DNA from: Fimbriiglobus sp.
GTDB lineage: Bacteria; Planctomycetota; Planctomycetia; Gemmatales; Gemmataceae
Length of the DNA stretch: 7,217 nt
NCBI GenBank assembly: GCA_025352585.1
Contig: JANXTD010000025.1
Location: 1-7,217 of the forward strand
Direction of reading: 5' to 3'
Below are positions 1 to 6,068 of this stretch, one piece after another (the first letter of the stretch is position 1; each line of letters begins with the position of its first letter). Under the pieces are notes generated by a model. The model had not been told where the DNA came from. It did no database searches and was given only the letters and a program-made list of their open reading frames with translations. The position numbers and the translations under genes are program-made.

Positions 1-56
1 CCCGCGCCGACTGGGACGCCTACCTGGTGTTCGCCACGAAGCAGTTCGGCCGGTGA
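1..56 (+). CDS. C-terminal tail of an unidentified gene (5' end outside window)
   Basis: One forward frame reads RADWDAYLVFATKQFGR and ends in TGA at 54-56. Every codon in it ends in G or C, the same third-position bias as the certain genes here, which supports it as the coding frame. Only 17 residues are visible, too few to name a family. Another forward frame also stays open to a TAG near 91-93, so the assignment is not certain. The gene is on the same strand as the pseudopilin-like gene that starts 80 bp later, but a possible hairpin and a promoter-like element lie between them, so the two are probably separate transcripts. Confidence 0.45.
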   Translation, partial: RADWDAYLVFATKQFGR

Positions 57-61
57 CGCCT

Positions 62-100
62 CGGCCGCCCGGCTTCCCGGCGATTGCGGCGGGTAGGCCG
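62..100 (+). terminator. Imperfect hairpin downstream of the first gene (possible terminator)
   Basis: CGGCC at 62-66 can pair with GGCCG at 96-100. Inside it, CCC at 68-70 can pair with GGG at 91-93, with small bulges and a long GC-rich interior. It lies just after the stop of the upstream partial gene and ends directly before the promoter-like element of the next gene. There is no T-tract, so it does not fit a classical intrinsic terminator, and hairpins this short are common by chance at this GC content. Confidence 0.2.
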
Positions 101-129
101 TTGCGGTCGTGACGGTTTCGGCGTAACTT
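101..129 (+). promoter_or_regulatory. Sigma70-like promoter, probably giving a leaderless mRNA
   Basis: TTGCGG at 101-106 (3 of 6 matches to TTGACA) is followed by exactly 17 bp and then TAACTT at 124-129, a TANNNT-type -10 element. Only 7 bp separate the -10 from the ATG at 137, so transcription would start at or next to the start codon. No Shine-Dalgarno sequence precedes this ATG, which agrees with a leaderless start. The methyltransferase gene at 4897 has the same arrangement down to the spacing. The elements are weak individually; the shared geometry is the main support. Confidence 0.45.
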
Positions 130-136
130 CGCCGGT

Positions 137-1120
137 ATGAAAACCGCCCGCGCCGGCTTCACGCTGATCGAACTGCTCGTCGTGATCGCGATCATCGCGA
201 TCCTGATCGGCCTTCTCCTACCGGCGGTGCAGAAGGTCCGCGCGGCGGCGGCGCGGGCGCAGTGTACGAGCCAAATGAAGCAACTCGCGCTGGCGGCGCA
301 CGGCTACCACGATGTCGCCGGCAACTTGCCGCCGGGCGTGGCGTACCCCGGCCCCGCGAATCGCTGGACCTCGCTGTTCGTCGAGCTGCTGCCGCACTTC
401 GAGCAGGGCAACGTCGCCGCCCGCTGGGATTACGCCAACACCGCCAACGACTTCGGCGGCGACGCCACCCCCGCCGCGACGCCGCTGAAACTGCTGGTCT
501 GCCCCGCCGCCCGCGCCATCGACAACCCGACGCGCTTCGGGTCGGTGAGCATTGGCGTCACGAATTACGGCGGCAACGCCGGCGTCAAGGCGTTCCCCGC
601 CAGCCGCGCCACCGGCGATGGCGTGTTCCAGTACAGCACCGCAATCGTGGCGAAAACGGTGCGGCTGCTCGACGTGACCGACGGAACCTCGAACACGATT
701 CTGCTCGGCGAGAAGGTCGTCGGCGACGCCAACCTCGACAGCTTCGCCCTCGCCCCGCTGACCCCCGCCGCGTCGCCGGCGCTGATGGCGACGAGTTCGT
801 ACGCCGGGTGGGCCAGTTCCGTCGGGCCGACCACCGGGGCGTCGCTGATGCTCGGCTCGGCGGTGACGATCAACTTCGGCTTCCCGAAGCGCTACGACCC
901 CCCGCCGCCCACACCCGGCGCGCCGCCGTTCCAGGTGGCCTGGACCCCGCTGGAGACGATCGCCTGGGACCGCTACGGCGCGTTCGGCAGCGCCCACGAC
1001 GGGGGCGCGAACTTCGCCTTCGCGGACGGCTCCGTCAAGTACCTCCGCACCGAGTTGCCCCTGCCGACGCTGCAAGCCCTTTGCACCCGCGCCGGCGGCG
1101 AGGTGGTATCCCCCGAGTGA
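137..1120 (+). CDS. DUF1559 pseudopilin-like protein (prepilin N-terminus, H-X9-DG motif)
   Basis: This 327-residue protein has a textbook type IV prepilin/type II secretion pseudopilin N-terminus: a short basic leader MKTARAG, then [21 protein letters not shown] PilD-type peptidase would cut after Gly7 and methylate Phe8; Glu12 is the +5 glutamate. Residues about 9-30 form the single membrane helix, followed by the [15 protein letters not shown] segment typical of planctomycete DUF1559 proteins. Near the C-terminus His287 followed by nine residues and Asp297-Gly298 forms the H-X9-DG motif ([12 protein letters not shown]). Length and layout are normal for the family. These proteins occur in dozens to hundreds of paralogues in Planctomycetes and are thought to be exported, surface-associated pseudopilins, but their individual roles are unknown. 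The start is fixed by the leader peptide. It is the first gene of a probable pair with the helical-repeat gene 18 bp downstream. Confidence 0.95.
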   Translation: MKTARAGFTLIELLVVIAIIAILIGLLLPAVQKVRAAAARAQCTSQMKQLALAAHGYHDVAGNLPPGVAYPGPANRWTSLFVELLPHFEQGNVAARWDYANTANDFGGDATPAATPLKLLVCPAARAIDNPTRFGSVSIGVTNYGGNAGVKAFPASRATGDGVFQYSTAIVAKTVRLLDVTDGTSNTILLGEKVVGDANLDSFALAPLTPAASPALMATSSYAGWASSVGPTTGASLMLGSAVTINFGFPKRYDPPPPTPGAPPFQVAWTPLETIAWDRYGAFGSAHDGGANFAFADGSVKYLRTELPLPTLQALCTRAGGEVVSPE

Positions 1121-1125
1121 CCGAC

Positions 1126-1129
1126 GGAG
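1126..1129 (+). promoter_or_regulatory. Ribosome binding site for the helical-repeat gene
   Basis: GGAG (within ACGGAG) lies 9 bp before the ATG at 1139, in the 18-bp gap after the pseudopilin-like gene. An SD here but not before the first gene fits a downstream cistron translated from a shared mRNA, and it supports the ATG at 1139 as the start. Confidence 0.5.
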
Positions 1130-1138
1130 CCGCGGCCG

Positions 1139-2242
1139 ATGGTAGACCACGACGCCGAGTCGCAATATTCCGAGGTCGTCGGGCGCGCCGAGGACGCCCC
1201 CTACGGCAACGCGAAGGTCGCCCTCTGGGAGGAGGCCGTCCGGCTCGCCGACTCGCTGCGGGACGACGCCCTCGCGTTCCAGGCCCGCATGGAGTTGACC
1301 AACGCGGCGCAGTTCAGCGGCCGGCCGGACGTGTCGCTCGTGTCGTTCTCGTGGTGCCTGGCTTACGCCGACCGCCACGCCGACGAGATCGACCCGAGGC
1401 AGGTTCTGTGGCACTACAAGTGGATGGCCGGTTCTCTGCCGGACTTCCCGGACGTGCCGCGGTCGCAAATCGCCGCCCTGATGGCCGACCTCACGAAGCG
1501 CCTCCGCGCCCAGGGGTCCACCCTCCACGCCGTCTACCAGATCCGTCGCAACACGGCGCTGAAGATGTACGACACCCGCGCAGCTCGGGCGGCGCACAAG
1601 AAGTTCCTCCAGACGGAGCGCGACGAGTTCAGCAACTGCAAGGCGTGCGTCCAGAACGCCGACGTGAGTTACCAGATCGAACAGGGCGACGACGCGGCGG
1701 CCGCCTTCGCGGCCGCGCCGATCCTGAAGGGCAAGATGTCGTGCACGGTGGTCCCGCACTCGACCTACGGCAAAATGCTGCTGCCTTACTTGCGGCTCGG
1801 CAAACCGGCAGAAGCAATGCGCTGCCACAAGGTCGGCTACCCGCTCGTCAAGGCGAACCCGGTCTTCCTGTACTACCACGGCAAGCACATGGCACTGCTG
1901 GCGTTAACCGGCAACAATGGTCGCGCCGCGCAGTTACTCAATCGCCACCTACCGACGGCGCTCGTTAGCCCGATGCCGGACCAGTGCTTCCACTTCTATC
2001 GAGACGCCGTCCTGACGCTCGAACTGCTCATGGAATCGCCGCGGCCGCCAATCGTCAGGGTCCCGCCCGGCGTCCCCGGCGACGGCTCGCCCGTGGCGCT
2101 AAGGGCCTGGCTCGACAACGAGCTGTCCACGCTCGCCGGCCGCTTTGACGAGCGCAACGGCAACGCCGGTTACACCGACGACATCGCCGCGATGCAGGCT
2201 ACGCGGTCGCTGGCGACGAAGTTCCCATACGCGGCGGAGTGA
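1139..2242 (+). CDS. Helical-repeat (TPR-like) protein of unknown function with a CxxC motif
   Basis: This 367-residue protein is soluble by appearance, with no signal peptide and no membrane segment. It is built of alternating amphipathic helices with small residues at helix contacts, as in tetratricopeptide repeats. The N-terminal part (about 20-160) includes AKVALWEEAVRLAD and LAFQARMELTNAAQFSGRPD; a second helical block (about 205-275) includes PYLRLGKPAEAMRCHK and HMALLALTGNNGRAAQLLNRHL. Between them lies NCKAC (Cys167, Cys170), then a short helix pair and SCTVVPH with Cys202. These cysteines sit in the least repeat-like part and could bind metal or be redox-active, which is inference only. 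From memory, similar uncharacterised TPR proteins with this cysteine pattern exist in actinobacteria. TPR proteins usually act as protein-binding scaffolds; the partner is not evident. It follows the pseudopilin-like gene by 18 bp and ends 8 bp from the convergent protease gene. I cannot name a specific family. Confidence 0.85.
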   Translation: MVDHDAESQYSEVVGRAEDAPYGNAKVALWEEAVRLADSLRDDALAFQARMELTNAAQFSGRPDVSLVSFSWCLAYADRHADEIDPRQVLWHYKWMAGSLPDFPDVPRSQIAALMADLTKRLRAQGSTLHAVYQIRRNTALKMYDTRAARAAHKKFLQTERDEFSNCKACVQNADVSYQIEQGDDAAAAFAAAPILKGKMSCTVVPHSTYGKMLLPYLRLGKPAEAMRCHKVGYPLVKANPVFLYYHGKHMALLALTGNNGRAAQLLNRHLPTALVSPMPDQCFHFYRDAVLTLELLMESPRPPIVRVPPGVPGDGSPVALRAWLDNELSTLAGRFDERNGNAGYTDDIAAMQATRSLATKFPYAAE

Positions 2243-2250
2243 CGCCGACG

Positions 2251-4119
2251 CTACTGGAAGTCGTAGCCAACCCCGAACGTCACGCGGCCGTCGGGCAGGC
2301 GGCGGATGTTGGTCAGCGACACGTCGAAGCCGCCGCCGAGTTGGCTCTTGCTGCTGGGGGTCGTGGCCGGCGTGAAGTTCGCGTTGGCCGGGCTGGGGAA
2401 GGGGACCGCGCCCAGGAAGACCCGCGGACCCGACTGGCCGGCGACGCCGTGCGACTCCTCCAGGAACACCCGCTGCGTCGCGTTGTCCGGCAGCACGCGC
2501 CAGATCAGCAGTCCCTCGGCCGGGAGTTCGGCGTCGAAGCCCTTCTTGCGGCGATTCTCCAGCAGAAAATACTCGGTGCCGTCGGGCCGCACGGGAATCT
2601 TGAGGCACTCCCCCGGCGCGTCCTCGATCGGCGACAGCACGATCCGCTGCTTGACCCGCGGGTCGATGGTCTTCGGCGTCACCCAGCCGAGTTGGTCCTT
2701 GCTCCAGACGCTGAAGTGCTGCGGGCGGCCGCCGCCGTTCTGCTGCGACATCGCGCACCACGGGCCGACGCCCTCCATGCCGGGCATCTCGGGCCGCGCG
2801 TAGAGGTCCGGCAGGCCGAGCATGTGGCCGAACTCGTGGCAAAACACGCTGATGTCGTTCATCTTCGGCCCGCCCTCCTGCACGATGAAGTACGGCCAGC
2901 GCTTGCCCAGGTGCGTCACGCTGGCGCGGTGCGGCCAGTAAAGCCCGCCGCGGGTCGTCTCCACGCGCGCCCCGGCGTAAACGAAGAAGACGCCGTCGTA
3001 GCCCTTGAAAGCGTCCTTGCCCGACTTGGCGATCACCTTGTCCATCGCCTCGACGAGCAGGGCGGTCTTCTCGCGGTTGCTGGTGCCGCTGCCGCTGCTG
3101 TAGTCGAGCCGCTTCTTGGCGACCTCGTGCCAGCCGAGGAAGTTGCCCTCGACGGCGAACTTGCCGTGCGAAATCTCGCGGTAGTAGTCGGCCATGCTGC
3201 CCCAGACCTTCTGGCCCGTCGCCGAGGTGGCCTGGTAGCTGCCGACGCTGAACATCGACGCCTCCCAGTCGGCGTCGGCGATCTTGCCGTTGTGCTTCGC
3301 GTCGGGGTACTCGACGCCGATGATGGCGAGCCGGTACGACGGCTTGCGCCACGCCGAGGGCAACCGGTCGTCCCAGCCGGCCTGGCGAGCGGCCTGACTC
3401 GGGTCCATGCCGAGGAAGACGCGGATCTCGAGTTCCTCCGCGCCACGCTTCACGAAGAGCTTGACCGCGTCGCCGGGCTTCTTGGCGGCGATGGCGTCGC
3501 GGATGCCGCCTTCGGCCTCCAGCTTCGTCTCGTCGATCTTGGTGACCACGTCGCCCTTTTTCAGCCCCGCCTTCTCGGCCGGCCCGCTCGCGGTGACGCT
3601 GTCGATCGTGACCCCCGCTCCGCCGGCCGTGCCGAGTTGAACGCCGAGGACCGGCCGGGCGTTCGGGGCGTTGGTCATCGGCCGGCTCAAGGCGCTCGCG
3701 GTGACGCTGACGACCTTCGGCCCGCTCGCGGTGGTCAGGGTGAACGCGACCGACTGGCCGGCCGTGACGCCGCGCAGTCGGTCCTTCAGCGCCGCGGCGT
3801 TGGCGACCGCCTCGCCGTTGACCGCGGTGACCGTCGCCCCGTTCGTCACGCCGGCGAGACTGGCCGGGGAGTCGTCGGCGACCTCCTCGACCGTGGCGAC
3901 GCCGTTGGGGCCGACTCCGACGTGGACGCCGAGGTAGCCGGCGACCGTGGGCGTGGCCGTCGCGCGGAGCAACTTGGCGTCGGCGGGGACCGCCTGGGCG
4001 ACGGTGACGAAGCCCGCGAGGTCGAGGTGCGGCCGCGGCGGTGGGGCGAGTTCGGCCGCCGCCAGCGACGACAGGCCGGGCAGTAAGAGTAGGCCGAGGG
4101 CCAGACAGACTCGACGCAT
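2251..4119 (-). CDS. Secreted M6-family zinc metalloprotease with two N-terminal PDZ domains
   Basis: The protein has 622 residues from the ATG at 4119. I chose this start because it begins a clean signal peptide (basic MRR, hydrophobic LALGLLLLPGL, LAAA before Glu at about 22); the in-frame TTG at 4158 would place 13 extra residues before it. Two PDZ-like domains follow: about 61-145 (ligand loop GYLGV, then a core like SPASLAGVTNGATVTAVNG) and about 156-237 (PVLGV, then GPAEKAGLKKGDVVTKID). The catalytic region spans about 262-547. It contains MADYYREISHGKFAVEGNFLGW, typical of M6 proteases, and HEFGHMLGLPD: His428 and His432 bind zinc, Glu429 is catalytic and Asp438 is the likely third ligand. 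WCAM at 454-457 and WSKDQLGWVTP at about 472-482 match the family's later motifs. All key residues are present, so it should be active, cutting proteins in the periplasm or outside the cell. The PDZ domains probably bind substrate or partner C-termini. It follows the methyltransferase gene by 46 bp. Confidence 0.93.
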   Translation of the reverse strand: MRRVCLALGLLLLPGLSSLAAAELAPPPRPHLDLAGFVTVAQAVPADAKLLRATATPTVAGYLGVHVGVGPNGVATVEEVADDSPASLAGVTNGATVTAVNGEAVANAAALKDRLRGVTAGQSVAFTLTTASGPKVVSVTASALSRPMTNAPNARPVLGVQLGTAGGAGVTIDSVTASGPAEKAGLKKGDVVTKIDETKLEAEGGIRDAIAAKKPGDAVKLFVKRGAEELEIRVFLGMDPSQAARQAGWDDRLPSAWRKPSYRLAIIGVEYPDAKHNGKIADADWEASMFSVGSYQATSATGQKVWGSMADYYREISHGKFAVEGNFLGWHEVAKKRLDYSSGSGTSNREKTALLVEAMDKVIAKSGKDAFKGYDGVFFVYAGARVETTRGGLYWPHRASVTHLGKRWPYFIVQEGGPKMNDISVFCHEFGHMLGLPDLYARPEMPGMEGVGPWCAMSQQNGGGRPQHFSVWSKDQLGWVTPKTIDPRVKQRIVLSPIEDAPGECLKIPVRPDGTEYFLLENRRKKGFDAELPAEGLLIWRVLPDNATQRVFLEESHGVAGQSGPRVFLGAVPFPSPANANFTPATTPSSKSQLGGGFDVSLTNIRRLPDGRVTFGVGYDFQ

Positions 4120-4165
4120 GGCGATTACCCGGCGAGTGATGGGACTGTGCGGGGGCAATTGGAAC

Positions 4166-4897
4166 TTAGCCCGCCCCGTCTGAAGAGGTTGTGAGAGATC
4201 GGCGGACGCGGTAGATCGTCCCCTTGGTGCGCTCGCCGCCCGGCTCCCCGGCCCGCGCGAAGGCCCGCTCGACCGCCAGCCCGGCGACGCGGCACTCGTG
4301 GCCGAACGGCTTGGCCGCGACGCGGTCGGGGTCGGCCAGCAGCGCCACGCCCGTCGGCGACAGGGCGCTCTTGAGGAAGGCGACGACCGGGCCGACTAGC
4401 TTCTCGTCGTAGAGCAAGTCGGCCCCGAGAATCACGTCGAACTGCAACCCGGCCGGCGGGCTGCGCAGGTCGATCGCTGCCGTGTCGAAGTCACTGTGGC
4501 CGTTGCGGCGGGCGTTGTCCGCGGCGTAGCGCAGGGCGAGTTCGTCGATGTCCGAGAAGGTCACTCGCAGGCCACACTTCAGCGCCGCGATGCCGGGCAG
4601 TCCCAGGCCGCAAGCGATTTCGAGCGCGTACAGCTTCGCGCCCTCGGCGCGGGGGTAGGCCGCCCACGGCTCGCGGCCGACCGCCTTGGCGAGCATCCGG
4701 GCCGCCGGCCACAGGTCCGCCCAGTAGGGGATGTAGTCGTCCGCGGCGTAGGCGGCGCGGACGGCCGGGTGGTCGAACAGCGCGTCGCTGCCGCCGGGGC
4801 GCTCGAGGAGGAACGTGTGGCCGTCGATGAAGACCTTCTCGCGGAGGCGCTCGGTGACGGCCTCGGGCGGGGTCGAGTGGATGCGGGGGGTTGTCAT
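4166..4897 (-). CDS. Class I SAM-dependent methyltransferase, METTL/Methyltransferase_16-like
   Basis: The protein has 243 residues from the ATG at 4897. An in-frame TTG at 4933 would add 12 residues, but that codon coincides with the -35 of a promoter-like element, so the ATG is preferred. The Rossmann methyltransferase signature is clear: motif I EIACGLGLPG at 93-102 (SAM binding), the acidic end of strand 2 in TFSDIDELAL with Asp115-Asp118 (SAM ribose), and DVILGADLLYDE at 154-165 after strand 4. The DLLY at 160-163 matches the DxxY motif of the METTL21/FAM86-type protein lysine methyltransferases. The upstream YWADLWPAA at about 58-66 resembles the W..WP segment before motif I in that group. 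It is cytoplasmic, with no signal peptide. The likely substrate is a protein side chain, but a small-molecule N-methyltransferase role cannot be excluded; the target is unknown. It is the first gene of a probable pair with the secreted protease, with no obvious functional link. Confidence 0.88.
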   Translation of the reverse strand: MTTPRIHSTPPEAVTERLREKVFIDGHTFLLERPGGSDALFDHPAVRAAYAADDYIPYWADLWPAARMLAKAVGREPWAAYPRAEGAKLYALEIACGLGLPGIAALKCGLRVTFSDIDELALRYAADNARRNGHSDFDTAAIDLRSPPAGLQFDVILGADLLYDEKLVGPVVAFLKSALSPTGVALLADPDRVAAKPFGHECRVAGLAVERAFARAGEPGGERTKGTIYRVRRSLTTSSDGAG

Positions 4898-4904
4898 GGC
4901 TGTG

Positions 4905-4933
4905 ATGATAGCCCCCCGCGCCGGCCGCCGCAA
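4905..4933 (-). promoter_or_regulatory. Sigma70-like promoter of the methyltransferase gene, probably leaderless
   Basis: On the minus strand TTGCGG (4933-4928), a 17-bp spacer and TATCAT (4910-4905, 5 of 6 matches to TATAAT) lie 7 bp before the ATG at 4897. A start point 7-8 bp after the -10 falls on the start codon, predicting a leaderless mRNA. No Shine-Dalgarno sequence is present. The spacing is identical to that before the pseudopilin-like gene at 137. Confidence 0.5.
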
Positions 4934-4966
4934 ATCGCCCGGCTCGGCGCGGAAAGTCGTTCTACG

Positions 4967-4994
4967 TTTGGTCGCCCCCGGATCGGGTTAGGGT
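4967..4994 (+). promoter_or_regulatory. Weak promoter candidate for the membrane-protein gene
   Basis: TAGGGT at 4989-4994 fits the TANNNT -10 pattern and ends 6 bp before the ATG at 5001. TTTGGT at 4967-4972, 16 bp upstream, is a poor -35. If real it would also give a nearly leaderless mRNA. The AGGG inside it could instead be a weak Shine-Dalgarno sequence, and the two readings exclude each other. The 103-bp divergent gap 4898-5000 has nothing else distinctive. Confidence 0.22.
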
Positions 4995-5000
4995 TCAACG

Positions 5001-6068
5001 ATGCAACTGTACTGCCCGGCCTGCAAGACCGCCGCCCACCCCGCGGAGCGTTGCGCCCGCTGCGGCGAGCGCCTCGTCGCCCCGTCCGAACTGGCGTCGC
5101 TGTCGCGCGAGCAACTCACCGACCCGCCGGACCTGATCACGCCGACGGCGTTGGGCCGCGTCGTCGTCGGCGTCGTCGTGGCGCTGGGCCTCACCGTCGG
5201 CCTTCGCGAAGTCTCGCTCGGCCTGCTGGGCGTCTTCGACTACTCCGACGCCGCCCCGAGTGCCGTGGCGACCTGGCTACTGCGCGGGGCCGCCATGCTG
5301 ATCGGCGCGCTGCTCGCCGGGGCCGGGCGCGGCAACGGCGCGACCAACGGCGGCGTCGCCGCGCTAACCTGCGTCGGCCTGCTGCTCGCCACCGACTTCC
5401 TCGCGGCCGTCAAGACGACCCAGGCGGACCTGGTCGCCGCCGCGAGAATTTGTCTGCTGGCCCTGGCGGCGGGGCGTGTCGGCTCGGCGCTCTGGCCGGC
5501 CGTGGTGCCGCTGACGCCCACGAAGACCCGCTCGCGGGGCAGTTCGCTGACGCCGCTCAAGGACGACCCCGAGTCGTCGCGGCAGATCGAGTTGTCGTGG
5601 CTGCGCGTCGGCCTGGGCGTCGCCGTGGCGGTCGTCGGCGTGTTGGTCGCCGACAGCGTCCGCCTGGGGATGCGCTCGCTCGCCGGGCACGGCCTGTCGC
5701 TCGGCTCGCCGACGCAGTTCGCCGTAGTCGATTTCCTGCTCGCCAGCGTGGGCATCCTACTCGGCGGCCTGGTCGCCGGAGGCGGCACCGGCGCGGGCCT
5801 GCGGCACGGCACGGTCATGGGCCTGATCGCCGCCCCCGCCCTCGCCTTCCTGGCGTTCCTCGGCAAGGACTCGGCCGTCCTGCCGCTGACGGGGCTGCTC
5901 GAACTCGCCGGCCACGCCGCCGAGTCGCCGCGGACCGCGACCGGCCTGGCCGTCGTCGTCTTCGGCCTGGCCTCGATGTGCGCCGTCAGCGCCGGCTTCG
6001 GCGGCATCCTGCTGCCACGGCTCGCCTTGAAGTCGCGCCGCCGGTCGTACGAGAGCGGGCCGATTTAG
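5001..6068 (+). CDS. Zinc-ribbon multi-pass membrane protein with internal duplication
   Basis: This 355-residue protein starts with a small zinc ribbon: Cys5-x2-Cys8, nine residues, then Cys18-x2-Cys21 (YCPACK ... RCARCG). A short polar linker follows, then about eight hydrophobic segments near residues 50-70, 90-107, 114-135, 145-165, 200-217, 240-260, 269-287 and 313-338. A charged loop at about 172-198 splits the membrane part into two similar halves. LLAGAGRGNGATNGGVAAL at 104-122 aligns with LVAGGGTGAGLRHGTVMGL at 257-275, and each follows a comparable helix-loop-helix. The glycine-rich AG..G..G...G segment recalls small uncharacterised membrane-protein families, but I cannot name one with confidence. 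The ribbon is presumably cytoplasmic. The C-terminus is basic (KSRRRS), so it too is probably inside. There are no transporter or enzyme motifs. It diverges from the methyltransferase gene, and its stop overlaps the stop of the convergent impE-like gene. Confidence 0.85.
   Translation: MQLYCPACKTAAHPAERCARCGERLVAPSELASLSREQLTDPPDLITPTALGRVVVGVVVALGLTVGLREVSLGLLGVFDYSDAAPSAVATWLLRGAAMLIGALLAGAGRGNGATNGGVAALTCVGLLLATDFLAAVKTTQADLVAAARICLLALAAGRVGSALWPAVVPLTPTKTRSRGSSLTPLKDDPESSRQIELSWLRVGLGVAVAVVGVLVADSVRLGMRSLAGHGLSLGSPTQFAVVDFLLASVGILLGGLVAGGGTGAGLRHGTVMGLIAAPALAFLAFLGKDSAVLPLTGLLELAGHAAESPRTATGLAVVVFGLASMCAVSAGFGGILLPRLALKSRRRSYESGPI

Noticed and set aside
119..134. 5-bp inverted repeat CGGCG/CGCCG around TAACTT before the pseudopilin-like gene, as an operator
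   Set aside because: Five GC base pairs are expected by chance at this composition, and the loop is better explained as a -10 element.
218..1888. Long minus-strand open frame opposite the pseudopilin-like and helical-repeat genes
   Set aside because: Its product is a low-complexity mix of Arg, Gly, Ala and Val with no domain, and it spans two convincing genes. Long antisense frames are expected at this GC content.
262..1968. Long + strand frame overlapping the end of one gene and the start of the next
   Set aside because: The product is extremely rich in Arg, Pro and Ala and crosses a gene boundary; it is a frame-shifted shadow of both real genes.
2239..4086. Long + strand open frame opposite the protease gene
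   Set aside because: The minus strand encodes a signal peptide, PDZ domains and an HExxH site; the forward product has no recognisable feature.
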